Source: Achromobacter veterisilvae
GTDB taxonomy: Bacteria; Pseudomonadota; Gammaproteobacteria; Burkholderiales; Burkholderiaceae_B
DNA length: 64,000 nt
Direction of reading: 5' to 3'
Assembly: GCF_900496975.1 (NCBI RefSeq)
Contig: NZ_UFQC01000012.1
Span: 124,001 to 188,000 of the forward strand
In this document: positions 25,179-33,634 of the stretch, piece after piece
How the letters are laid out: every line of letters begins with the position of its first letter
How positions within the stretch are numbered: position 1 is the first letter of the stretch
The notes under the pieces: generated by a model
The model's database searches: none
What the model was told of the DNA's origin: nothing
The model's input: the letters and a program-made list of their open reading frames with translations, nothing else
Translations under genes and position numbers: made by a program

Positions 25179-26549
25179 ATGGCGAAGAAGAAAATCCTCC
25201 TGAACGCGTTCAACATGAATTGCGTCGGACACATCAACCACGGGTTGTGGACGCATCCGCGCGATAACTCCGTCCAGTACAAGACGCTGGATTACTGGAC
25301 GGACCTCGCGCGCCTGCTGGAACGCGGCCTGTTCGACGGCCTGTTCCTGGCGGACATCGTGGGCGTGTACGACGTCTATCGGGATTCGGCCGATCTGACG
25401 CTGCGCGAGTCCATCCAGTTGCCCGTGAACGATCCCCTGTTGACGGTTTCGGCCATGGCCGCCGCCACGCGCCACCTGGGATTCGGGGTGACGGTGAACC
25501 TGACCTACGAAGCGCCTTACCTGCTGGCGCGCCGCTTCTCGACCCTGGACCACCTGACCGGCGGACGCATCGGCTGGAACATCGTCACCGGCTATCTGGA
25601 AAGCGCGGCGCGCGCCATGGGCCTGTCCGAGCAGATCGCGCACGACGAACGCTACGACCGCGCCGACGAGTTCCTGGAAGTGGCCTACAAACTGTGGGAA
25701 GGCAGTTGGGACGAGGGCGCGGTGAGGGCCGACAGGCGCGCCCGCGTCTATGCGGACCCCGGGGCGGTCCGGCGAGTGGACCACGCCGGCAAGTACTACA
25801 GCGTCCAGGGCTATCACCTGTCCGAGCCCTCGCCGCAGCGCACGCCCGTGCTGTACCAGGCCGGCTCGTCCGGCCGCGGCCAGGCGTTCGCCGCCCGCCA
25901 CGCCGAATGCGTGTTCGTGTCCAGCCAGACCAAGGAGGGCCTGCGCAAACTGGTGGCGGACATACGGGAATCGGCCGCGCGCGAGGGCCGCGACCCGCGC
26001 GACATCAAGTTTTTCATGGGCGTCACGGCGGTTGCCGGCGGAACGGAAGCCCTGGCCCGGGAAAAGCACGCCGACTATCTGCGCTACGCGAATCCCGAGG
26101 CGGGCCTGGCCCACTACGCCAGCTCCACCGGCATCGACTTTTCCCGCTATGGGCCGGACGAGCCGATCCGCTACGTGAAGAACAACGCCATCGAATCGGC
26201 GGTGAAGAGCCTGACGGTCGCCAGGACGGACCGCACGGTGCGCGATCTGCTGGCGGACATGGCGCTGGGCGGCCGCTATCCCGCGCTGGTCGGCAGCGCC
26301 GCGCAGATCGCGGACGAACTCGAATCCTGGGTGGCCGAAACGGATATCGACGGCTTCAATCTCGCCAGGACAGTGACGCCCGAATGCTACGAGGATTTCA
26401 TAGACCTGGTCATTCCGGAACTTCAGTCGCGCGGATCGTACAAGACGGCGTACGCGGACGGTCCGCTGCGGGAGAAACTGTTCGGGCCGGGCAGGGGAAG
26501 GCTGCCGGAAGCGCACGCGGGCGCCGCCCCGCGCGCGGTTCCCGCCTAG
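25179..26549 (+). CDS. NtaA/SnaA/DszA-type FMN-dependent monooxygenase (DmoA-like)
   Basis: This 456-residue luciferase-like TIM-barrel monooxygenase begins KKKILLNAFNMNCVGHINHGLW and contains HPRDNSVQY, GRIGWNIVTGYLESAARAMG and YQAGSSGRGQAFAARHAE, as in the NtaA/DszA family. The first segment particularly resembles dimethyl sulfide monooxygenase DmoA. The likely reaction is oxygenolytic C-S (or C-N) cleavage using FMNH2 and O2. The ATG at 25179 has GGAGCGG upstream; a TTG at 25164 is an alternative. The sulfur context favours a thioether or sulfone substrate. Confidence 0.85.
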   Translation: MAKKKILLNAFNMNCVGHINHGLWTHPRDNSVQYKTLDYWTDLARLLERGLFDGLFLADIVGVYDVYRDSADLTLRESIQLPVNDPLLTVSAMAAATRHLGFGVTVNLTYEAPYLLARRFSTLDHLTGGRIGWNIVTGYLESAARAMGLSEQIAHDERYDRADEFLEVAYKLWEGSWDEGAVRADRRARVYADPGAVRRVDHAGKYYSVQGYHLSEPSPQRTPVLYQAGSSGRGQAFAARHAECVFVSSQTKEGLRKLVADIRESAAREGRDPRDIKFFMGVTAVAGGTEALAREKHADYLRYANPEAGLAHYASSTGIDFSRYGPDEPIRYVKNNAIESAVKSLTVARTDRTVRDLLADMALGGRYPALVGSAAQIADELESWVAETDIDGFNLARTVTPECYEDFIDLVIPELQSRGSYKTAYADGPLREKLFGPGRGRLPEAHAGAAPRAVPA

Positions 26550-26655
26550 CGGATTGGCGCGCTCCGACATAAGGTCATGCCGACTAAGTATTTTTGCCGG
26601 CCGCGATGCGATGACAGAATCAACCGGTCTCTTCAATAAACCCGGAAACGATTCC

Positions 26656-27456
26656 ATGTCCCCGTTACGCCGCTTGTTTTCCACCGCCGCGCTGGCCCTT
26701 GCATTCACCGCCGGCGCGCATGCGCAGGACAAGCCCTCTATCACCGTAGGCATATCCGTCGGCACCGCGGAGAAGATTTTCGAAGTCGTGCAGAAAGTGG
26801 CCGCCCGCGACGGCCTGCAGATCAAGCTGGTCAAGTTCAACGACTACCAGCTTCCCAACGCCGCGCTCAACGCCGGCGACCTCGACGCCAACGCGTTCCA
26901 GCACAAGCCCTTCCTGGACAACCAGATCAAGGCGCGCGGCTTCGACATCGTTCCCGTGGGCCTGACGGTGACCGCTCCCCTCGGGTTCTATTCGCGCAAG
27001 ATAAAGTCCCTGGACCAACTGCCCGAGGGCGCCTCGGTGGGCATCCAGAACGATCCCTCCAACGGCAACCGGGCCCTGCGCCTGCTGGCCGCGTACAAGC
27101 TCATCACGCTCAAGCCCGAGGCCGAGCAGAAGAACAACGCGACGCCGCTGGATGTCGTGTCCAACCCGCGCAAGCTCAAGCTGGTGGCCCTGGACGCCGC
27201 GCAATTGCCGCGCTCGCTGGACGACCTGACCGCCGCATCCATCAACAACGACTACGCCGAACAGGCGGGCCTGGTGCCGGCCCGCGATGCGATCGGGCGC
27301 GAGGCCGCCGATGGCCCGTACGCCAACCTGATCGCCGTGCGCACCAAGGACCGCGACCAGCCCTGGGTGAAGAAGCTGGTTTCGGCCTATCAATCGCCCG
27401 AGGTGCGGGCCTACATCGAGAAGGAATTCAAGGGTTCCCTCGTTCCCGCTTTCTAA
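26656..27456 (+). CDS. NlpA/MetQ-like periplasmic binding protein (copy 1)
   Basis: This 266-residue binding protein of the methionine-importer family has a Sec signal cleaved near AHA-QDK and no lipobox cysteine, so it should be soluble rather than a lipoprotein. Family landmarks are VKFNDYQLPNAALNAGDLDANAFQHKPFL and LVALDAAQLPRSLDD. It lies after a 106-base gap and directly before ssuE, with its own possible promoter. In sulfur clusters such proteins may bind methionine sulfoxide, alkyl sulfones or similar compounds; here it may replace SsuA. The start at 26656 follows GGAAAC. Confidence 0.85.
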   Translation: MSPLRRLFSTAALALAFTAGAHAQDKPSITVGISVGTAEKIFEVVQKVAARDGLQIKLVKFNDYQLPNAALNAGDLDANAFQHKPFLDNQIKARGFDIVPVGLTVTAPLGFYSRKIKSLDQLPEGASVGIQNDPSNGNRALRLLAAYKLITLKPEAEQKNNATPLDVVSNPRKLKLVALDAAQLPRSLDDLTAASINNDYAEQAGLVPARDAIGREAADGPYANLIAVRTKDRDQPWVKKLVSAYQSPEVRAYIEKEFKGSLVPAF

Positions 27457-27477
27457 CCCGGCCCCTGGCGACACATC

Positions 27478-28071
27478 ATGAGCATTCTTACCCTGGCGGG
27501 CAGCCCGGCGCCGCGTTCCCGTTCTTCCGCCCTGCTGCGCCACGCGGCGCAGATCCTGCGCTCGCGCGGACTGGGCATCAGCGAACTGGGCCTGCGCGAC
27601 ATTCCCGCCGAAGAACTGATCGAAGGCCATTACACCGGCGCCGCGGCGGGCGCGCTGCGGGCCAGGGTGGCGGCCGCCGATGCGGTGCTGATCTCGACTC
27701 CCGTCTACAAGGCCTCGTTTTCGGGCGGGTTGAAGGCGGTGCTGGACCTGCTGGACGAAAAGGCGCTGGCCGGCAAAGTGGTGCTGCCCATCGCCACCGG
27801 CGGCAGTCCCGCGCACCTGCTGGCGCTGGAGTACGGCCTGAAGCCCGTGCTGTCCGCGCTGGGCGCGCGCCACATCCTGGCCGGCGTCTATGCCACCGAC
27901 AAGCAAGTGCGGGTGGACGAGCAGGGCCTGGCCGATATCGACGACGACGTGCGCCTGCGGCTGGAGGACTCCGTGGACCGTCTGTCCGAGCAGGTGCTGC
28001 CGCGCGGCGCCGTCGTCAACGAAGCCTATGACCTGGGCCGGCTCGCGCTTGCGGGCGGCTTCAGCGTCTGA
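27478..28071 (+). CDS. ssuE: NAD(P)H-dependent FMN reductase
   Basis: This 197-residue flavodoxin-fold reductase supplies FMNH2 to SsuD and probably to the other flavin monooxygenases of the cluster. It starts with the FMN phosphate-loop region LAGSPAPRSRSSALL and has the STPVYKASFSGGLKAVLDLL segment characteristic of SsuE/MsuE. It starts 22 bases after the binding protein and ends 15 bases before ssuD. Confidence 0.9.
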   Translation: MSILTLAGSPAPRSRSSALLRHAAQILRSRGLGISELGLRDIPAEELIEGHYTGAAAGALRARVAAADAVLISTPVYKASFSGGLKAVLDLLDEKALAGKVVLPIATGGSPAHLLALEYGLKPVLSALGARHILAGVYATDKQVRVDEQGLADIDDDVRLRLEDSVDRLSEQVLPRGAVVNEAYDLGRLALAGGFSV

Positions 28072-28086
28072 CCCCGGAGTTCGCCG

Positions 28087-29259
28087 ATGGATGTTTTCTG
28101 GTTCATTCCCACGCATGGCGATTCGCGCTACCTGGGCACCAGCCGCGGCGCGCGCGCGGCCGGCTACGACTATTTCCGCCAGATCGCCGTGGCCGCGGAC
28201 ACCCTGGGCTATGACGGCGTGCTGCTGCCGACGGGCCGCTCCTGCGAGGATGCCTGGGTGGTGGCTTCCAGCCTGATCGGCGCGACGCGCCGGCTGAAGT
28301 TCCTGGTGGCCATCCGGCCCGGCGTCAGTTCGCCGCAAGTTTCCGCCCGCATGGCCGCCACCTTCGACCGCCTGTCGGAGGGCCGCCTGCTGGTCAACGT
28401 GGTGACGGGCGGCGACCCGGGCGAACTGGAAGGCGACGGCGTCTTCGTCAGCCATGACGAACGCTACGCCATCACGGCCGACTACCTGAAGATCTGGCGC
28501 GGCATCCTGGAAAACAGCCATCGGGCCGAAGGCTACAGCTTTGAAGGCGAGCAACTGGTTTCCAAGGGCGGAAAGGTGATCTATCCGCCGGTGCAGAAAC
28601 CCTACCCGCCGCTGTATTTCGGCGGTTCGTCGGAGGCGGCCCACGACCTGGCCGCCGAACAACTGGACGTGTACCTGACCTGGGGCGAGCCGCCCGACGC
28701 CGTGGCCCGCAAGATCGCCGACGTGCGCGAGCGCGCGGCGCGCCATGGCCGCAGCGTGCGTTTCGGCATCCGCCTGCACGTCGTCGTGCGCGAGACCGAA
28801 CAGGCGGCCTGGGCCGCCGCGGAAGACCTCATCAGCCATCTGAGCGAGGACGCCGTGAGCGCCGCGCAGGCGGCGTTCGCCAAGATGGACTCCGAGGGGC
28901 AGCGCCGCATGGCCGCGCTGCATGGCGGCAAGCTCGGCGACGGCAAGGGCGGCCGCTCCCACCTGGAGATATCGCCGAACCTGTGGGCGGGCGTGGGACT
29001 GGTGCGCGGCGGCGCGGGCACCGCGCTGGTGGGCGATCCGAAGACCGTGGCCGAGCGCATCCAGGAATACGCGGACCTGGGCATCGACACCTTCATTTTC
29101 TCGGGTTATCCGCATCTGGAAGAGTCGTACCGCTTCGCCGAGCTGGTGTTCCCGCTGCTGCCCGGCAAGGACGCGCGCAAGGCGGGCAGCACCGTGCTGA
29201 CCGGTCCCTTCGGCGAGGTCATGGCGACCGAGCTGGTGCCCAGGGAGTCGGCAAGCTGA
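28087..29259 (+). CDS. ssuD: FMNH2-dependent alkanesulfonate monooxygenase
   Basis: This 390-residue luciferase-like monooxygenase cleaves C1-substituted alkanesulfonates to aldehyde and sulfite. It has the SsuD N-terminus [18 protein letters not shown], the segment [25 protein letters not shown] and the tail [20 protein letters not shown]. Length matches the family (about 381). Its TGA overlaps the ATG of ssuC by one base (TGATG). Sulfite released here could be assimilated or oxidised by SorAB. Confidence 0.95.
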   Translation: MDVFWFIPTHGDSRYLGTSRGARAAGYDYFRQIAVAADTLGYDGVLLPTGRSCEDAWVVASSLIGATRRLKFLVAIRPGVSSPQVSARMAATFDRLSEGRLLVNVVTGGDPGELEGDGVFVSHDERYAITADYLKIWRGILENSHRAEGYSFEGEQLVSKGGKVIYPPVQKPYPPLYFGGSSEAAHDLAAEQLDVYLTWGEPPDAVARKIADVRERAARHGRSVRFGIRLHVVVRETEQAAWAAAEDLISHLSEDAVSAAQAAFAKMDSEGQRRMAALHGGKLGDGKGGRSHLEISPNLWAGVGLVRGGAGTALVGDPKTVAERIQEYADLGIDTFIFSGYPHLEESYRFAELVFPLLPGKDARKAGSTVLTGPFGEVMATELVPRESAS

Positions 29260-30047
29260 TGGATCGCTCCGGCAATCCCGGCCGCCCGCGGGCGCGGTTT
29301 GCGTCCTGGTTCGCGCCCGTCCTCCTCCTGGCCGCGTGGCAATGGGCCGCGCAGGCGGGCTGGCTGCCGCCCCGCATTCTTCCGGCCCCGTCCGCCGTCG
29401 CGTCCGCGGCCGGATCGCTGGCGGTGTCGGGCGAGCTTTGGCCGCCGGTGCGCGACAGTCTGCTGCGCGCGCTGGCCGGCCTGCTCCTGGGCGGCGCGGC
29501 AGGCCTGGTTCTGGGCACGCTGAACGGCGCCTGGCGCCGGGCGGGCGCCTGGCTGGACGGCATCCTGCGGGCGGCCCGCGCGGTTCCCGTGCTGGCGCTT
29601 GCCCCGCTGGTCCTGTCGTGGTTTGGCGCGGAGGATGCCGCCGGATTGACGCTGCTATCGCTGGGCGCGTTCTTTCCCCTCTATTTCCAGGCTTTCCGCG
29701 GCGTCCGTTCGGTGGATCCCGCGCTGGTCGAGATGGGCCGGTCCTGCGGATTGGCCGGATGGCGCCTGTATCGCGACGTGGTCCTGCCGGGCGCGCTGCC
29801 GTCGATCCTGACGGGCTTGCGGCAGGCGCTGGGCCTGGTCTGGCTGGTGCTCATCGCGTTCGAGGTCTTCCTGGCGCCGTCCGGCATCGGCCGCCTGATG
29901 GCGCAGGCCGATGTGTTGCTGGTGGGCGTCTTGCTCTACGCCGCGCTGGGCTGGGCGGCCGATGGGCTGGCCGTTGCGCTGGAGCGCCGCCTGTTGCGGT
30001 GGAGCCCGGCCCGGTGGCGGCCTGAACGCGCTTTAGGAATGAACTGA
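29259..30047 (+). CDS. ssuC: Sulfonate ABC transporter permease
   Basis: This 262-residue inner-membrane permease has about six helices and the EAA-type loop around residues 165-185 (EMGRSCGLAGWRLYRDVVLPGALPS) that docks the ATPase. It closely follows ssuD (TGATG) and overlaps the next gene in the same way. Unusually, its ATPase partner ssuB lies 3.6 kb downstream, after a monooxygenase and a complete second importer. Confidence 0.9.
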   Translation: MDRSGNPGRPRARFASWFAPVLLLAAWQWAAQAGWLPPRILPAPSAVASAAGSLAVSGELWPPVRDSLLRALAGLLLGGAAGLVLGTLNGAWRRAGAWLDGILRAARAVPVLALAPLVLSWFGAEDAAGLTLLSLGAFFPLYFQAFRGVRSVDPALVEMGRSCGLAGWRLYRDVVLPGALPSILTGLRQALGLVWLVLIAFEVFLAPSGIGRLMAQADVLLVGVLLYAALGWAADGLAVALERRLLRWSPARWRPERALGMN

Positions 30048-31273
30048 TGGCCAAGATCCCTTCTGCTCAAGAAGCGCGCCCGGCGGCCGATGCCGGGGCC
30101 GCGCCCGCGCGCGCGGCCGACGCCGCCGGCGCGCTGGAAACGCTGGCGGCGCAGTTGGCCGCCACCGCCGTCGAACGCGACCGCCTGGGCGGCCACGCCG
30201 CCGCCGAGCGCGAACTGATTCGCGCCAGCGGCCTGCTGCGGCTGTCGGTGCCGACCGCCTACGGCGGCGCGGGCGCCAACTGGTCGACGGTACTGGCGGC
30301 GGTGCGCAGGTTGGCCGAAGCCGACAGCGCCCTGGCGCACGTGTTCGGTTTCCATCACCTGCAGATCGCGGGCGTGCTGCTGTACGGCACCCCCGATCAG
30401 CATGCCTATTTTCTTCAGCCCACCGTCGAGCGCGAGCTGTTCTGGGGCAACGCGCTCAATCCGCTGGACCGCCGCGTCGTCGCGCGCGCCGAGCTGGACG
30501 GCTACCGGATCGACGGCGTGAAGAGTTTCAGTTCCGGCTCGGTGGGCTCGGACCTGCTGACCTTCTCCGCCTGGCACAAGCCGTCGGGCACGGCGCTCAT
30601 CGCCGCGCTGCCGACGGGGACGGAGGGCATCACCGTCAACCCCGACTGGGATGCCTTCGGCCAGCGCCAGACGGACAGCGGCACGGTGCGTTTCGACCAC
30701 GTGCGCCTGGAATCCGTGCACGTGCTGCAGGCGCCGGGCGCCGAGCCCACCGCGCGCGCCACGCTGCGCTCGCAGGTGGCGCAGTTGATCATGACCAATC
30801 TCTACCTGGGCATCGCCCGCGGCGCGCTCCAGGAAGCGCGGCGCTATGTGCGCGAGGACGCCCGGCCCTGGTTCGCGGCCGGCGTGCAGCGGCATGCCGA
30901 CGACCCCTACGTGCAGGAACGCTTCGGCGAATTCTGGCTGCGCGTGCAGGCCGCGCAGGCGCTGGCCGACCTGGCGGGGCTGAAGCTCGACGCGGCGCTG
31001 GCCCGCGGCCCGTCCGTCACCGCCGGCGAGCGCGGCGAGGTGGCCGTGGCCGGCGCGCAGGCCAAGGTGCTGGCGCACCGCGCGGCGCTGGAGGTGGGAT
31101 CGGAATTGTTCGACGTGACCGGCGCCAGTTCCACCGCTTCCCGCCATGGCTACGACCGCTACTGGCGCAACGCCCGGGTGCACACGCTGCACGATCCCGT
31201 CGCCTACAAGATCCGCGACCTGGGCCGCTATGCGCTCCTGGACCAGCTTCCCGAAGCCACCGCTTATTCCTGA
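30047..31273 (+). CDS. SfnB/DszC-like flavin-dependent monooxygenase (paralogue 3)
   Basis: This 408-residue third member of the SfnB-like set is more diverged: it has FGFHHLQIAGVLLYG in place of the LGQIPQNHF segment, but retains VKSFSSGSVGSDLL, DAFGQRQTDSGTVRFDHV and YRYWRNARVHTLHDPV-like features. It is predicted to oxidise organosulfur compounds with FMNH2. Its ATG overlaps the ssuC stop (TGATG). Its insertion between sulfonate and MetN-like transporter genes suggests that it processes the substrate brought in by one of them. Confidence 0.82.
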   Translation: MAKIPSAQEARPAADAGAAPARAADAAGALETLAAQLAATAVERDRLGGHAAAERELIRASGLLRLSVPTAYGGAGANWSTVLAAVRRLAEADSALAHVFGFHHLQIAGVLLYGTPDQHAYFLQPTVERELFWGNALNPLDRRVVARAELDGYRIDGVKSFSSGSVGSDLLTFSAWHKPSGTALIAALPTGTEGITVNPDWDAFGQRQTDSGTVRFDHVRLESVHVLQAPGAEPTARATLRSQVAQLIMTNLYLGIARGALQEARRYVREDARPWFAAGVQRHADDPYVQERFGEFWLRVQAAQALADLAGLKLDAALARGPSVTAGERGEVAVAGAQAKVLAHRAALEVGSELFDVTGASSTASRHGYDRYWRNARVHTLHDPVAYKIRDLGRYALLDQLPEATAYS

Positions 31274-31284
31274 CGGACCGTTCA

Positions 31285-32094
31285 ATGACCGAAGTTTCCA
31301 ATTTTCCCGACGTCTCCGTCGTGCCGCAGCCCGTGATCAGGCTGGACGAAGTGAGCAAGTCGTTCGGCACGCGGGCCGGCCGGTTCGACGCCGTGCGCAG
31401 CGTTTCCCTGTCGATCCGGGCCGGCGATACCTTCGGCATCATCGGCAAGAGCGGCGCGGGGAAATCCACGCTGCTGCGCCTGATCAACCTGCTGGAACGT
31501 CCGGACGAAGGCGCCGTGCACGTGGCCGGCACTGAACTGACCGCGCTGTCCAAGCGCGACCTGCGCGCCGCGCGCCAGAACATCGGCATGATCTTCCAGC
31601 AGTTCAACCTGCTGCAGAACGAGACCGTGTTCGAGAACGTGGCGTTTCCGCTGCGCGTGCACGGCGGGCGCAACGGCGGGCAGATCGCGGCGCGCGTGCG
31701 CGAATGCCTGGAGATCGTGGGGCTGACGGACAAGGCCGCCAGTTATCCCGCCCAGTTGTCCGGCGGACAGAAGCAGCGGGTGGCGATCGCGCGCGCGCTG
31801 GCCAGCGAGCCCGCGGTGCTGTTGTGCGACGAGCCCACCTCGGCGCTGGATCCGGAAACCACGCGTTCGGTGCTGAGCGTGCTGCGCGACATCAACAAGC
31901 GGCTGGGCGTCACCATCGTGATCGTGACGCACGAACTGGCCGTGGTGCGGGCGCTGTGCCGCCACGTGGCGGTGATGGAGAACGGCCGGGTGCTGGAACA
32001 GGCCGAGATCTCCGGTGCCAACGTGCATCTGTCGTCGGCGCTGGGCCGAGAGCTGATCCGTGAAGCCACCCATCCCTATGAAGAGGTCGCGTGA
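31285..32094 (+). CDS. MetN-like ABC transporter ATPase without NIL domain
   Basis: This 269-residue ATPase has Walker A at residues 54-62 (GKSGAGKST), the signature LSGGQKQR at 158-165 and Walker B LLCDEPTSALD near 179-189. It is most like MetN, but typical MetN is about 343 residues with a C-terminal methionine-sensing NIL domain, which is missing here. Loss of that feedback domain fits a role in importing a sulfur source rather than methionine itself. It overlaps the permease gene (TGATG). Confidence 0.88.
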   Translation: MTEVSNFPDVSVVPQPVIRLDEVSKSFGTRAGRFDAVRSVSLSIRAGDTFGIIGKSGAGKSTLLRLINLLERPDEGAVHVAGTELTALSKRDLRAARQNIGMIFQQFNLLQNETVFENVAFPLRVHGGRNGGQIAARVRECLEIVGLTDKAASYPAQLSGGQKQRVAIARALASEPAVLLCDEPTSALDPETTRSVLSVLRDINKRLGVTIVIVTHELAVVRALCRHVAVMENGRVLEQAEISGANVHLSSALGRELIREATHPYEEVA

Positions 32095-32756
32095 TGCTGG
32101 AAACCTTTGTGCAGTTGCTGCCCGAACTGGGCGTGGCGGTCGGACAGACCTTCCTGATGCTGGCCATCGCGCTGGCGGCGTCCATCCTGCTGGGCGGCCC
32201 GCTGGGCGTGCTGGTGTTCCTCACCGGGCCCGGCCAGTCGCTGGACCGGCCCGTCGCGCACCGGCTCCTGAGCTGGACGGTGAATACCGTGCGCTCCTTC
32301 CCGTTCATCATCCTGCTGGTGGCGCTGGTGCCGTTCACGCGGGTCATCGCCGGCACGTCCATCGGCCCGGTGGCGGCCGCGGTGCCGCTGTCGTTCGCGG
32401 CCATTCCCTACTTCGCCCGGCTGGTCGAACAATGCCTGCGCGAAGTGCCGCGCGGCGTGATCGAAGCCGCCCACGCCGCCGGGGCGTCGGAACTACAGAT
32501 CGTGCGCCGCGTGCTGCTGGTGGAGGCGCGTTCCGGCCTGGTGCTGGCGCTGACCGTGCTGGCCGTCAGCTTCCTGTCGTATTCGGCGGTGGCCGGCGTG
32601 GTGGGCGGCGGCGGCATCGGCGACCTGGCCATCCGCTATGGCTATTACCGCTTCCAGACCGACGTGATGGTGCTGACCGTGGCGCTGCTCGTCATCCTGG
32701 TGCAGATCCTCCAGTTCGCCGGCAATACCGTCGCGCGACGCATCGACAAACGCTGA
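32094..32756 (+). CDS. MetI-like ABC transporter permease
   Basis: This 220-residue inner-membrane permease has five to six helices and the MetI hallmark WTVNTVRSFPFIILLVALVPF. The docking loop is around VIEAAHAAGASELQIVRRVLLVEA, and VVGGGGIGDLAIRYGYYRF comes near the end. It pairs with the preceding ATPase and the following binding protein to make a complete importer. The ATG at 32094 overlaps the ATPase stop codon. Confidence 0.9.
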   Translation: MLETFVQLLPELGVAVGQTFLMLAIALAASILLGGPLGVLVFLTGPGQSLDRPVAHRLLSWTVNTVRSFPFIILLVALVPFTRVIAGTSIGPVAAAVPLSFAAIPYFARLVEQCLREVPRGVIEAAHAAGASELQIVRRVLLVEARSGLVLALTVLAVSFLSYSAVAGVVGGGGIGDLAIRYGYYRFQTDVMVLTVALLVILVQILQFAGNTVARRIDKR

Positions 32757-32771
32757 ACCCAAAGGACCGAC

Positions 32772-33599
32772 ATGTCTTTCACCCGCAATATCCTGAGCGC
32801 GGCGCTGGCCGTGCTGGCGCTGTCGGGCGCGGCCCACGCGGCCGATCCCGCCAAGAAGGAAATCGTGTTCGGCGCGACCGCCGGCCCCTACAGCGACCAG
32901 ATCAAGCTCGGCATCAAGCCGATCCTGGAAAAGCAGGGCTATACCGTCAAGATCGTCGAGTTCAACGACTACGTGCAGCCGAACTTCGCGCTGGCGCAGG
33001 GCGCGCTGGACGCCAATGCGTTCCAGCACATCGTCTATCTCCAGAACTTCGCGGCCAAGAACAAACTGGAACTGTCGGAACTGGTGAAGGTGCCCACGGC
33101 GCCCATCGCCATCTACAGCAAGAAGTACAAGAGCGTCGACGCCGCGCCGGACGGCGTGAGCGTGGCCGTGCCCAACGATCCGACCAACCAGGCGCGCGCA
33201 CTCGTCGTGCTGCAGGAACTGGGCTGGGTGAAACTGCGCGAAGGCTACGACCCCTTGCAGGTGTCCGAGAAGGACGTGGCCGTGAACCTGAAGAAGATCA
33301 AGCTGATTCCGCTGGAGGCGGCGCAACTGCCCCGCTCGCTCGAGGACACGGACTATTCGTTCGTCAACGGCAACTTCGCGCTGGCCTCGGGCCTGAAGCT
33401 GACCGAGGCGCTGGCGCTGGAGAAGACCACGCCCACCTACCAGAATCTGGTGGCGGTCCGGACGGCGGACCGCGACAAGCCCTTTGTGAAGGACATCGCG
33501 GCGGCGTACGGGTCCCGCGAATTCCTGGAAGTGACCGAGAAGTCTTTCGCAGGCTTCGTCAAGACGGACTATCAGCAGAAGCTGGAGGCGGCCCGCTAG
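32772..33599 (+). CDS. MetQ/NlpA-like periplasmic binding protein (copy 2)
   Basis: This 275-residue protein has a Sec signal (AHA-ADP) and, like copy 1, no lipobox cysteine. It shares VEFNDYVQPNFALAQGALDANAFQHIVYL and PLEAAQLPRSLED with the NlpA family. It starts 15 bases after the permease and is presumably that transporter's receptor. Two such receptors with one membrane pair suggest that the importer takes two ligands, or that one receptor serves SsuBC. Confidence 0.9.
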   Translation: MSFTRNILSAALAVLALSGAAHAADPAKKEIVFGATAGPYSDQIKLGIKPILEKQGYTVKIVEFNDYVQPNFALAQGALDANAFQHIVYLQNFAAKNKLELSELVKVPTAPIAIYSKKYKSVDAAPDGVSVAVPNDPTNQARALVVLQELGWVKLREGYDPLQVSEKDVAVNLKKIKLIPLEAAQLPRSLEDTDYSFVNGNFALASGLKLTEALALEKTTPTYQNLVAVRTADRDKPFVKDIAAAYGSREFLEVTEKSFAGFVKTDYQQKLEAAR

Positions 33600-33634
33600 G
33601 GCTGCCCGCGACTGCCGGCGCGGAGGCCGCGGCC

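Noticed and set aside
23808-26840. Very long minus-strand open frame (about 1,010 codons)
   Set aside because: It runs antisense to three recognisable genes and is a product of high GC at third codon positions; no domain is visible.
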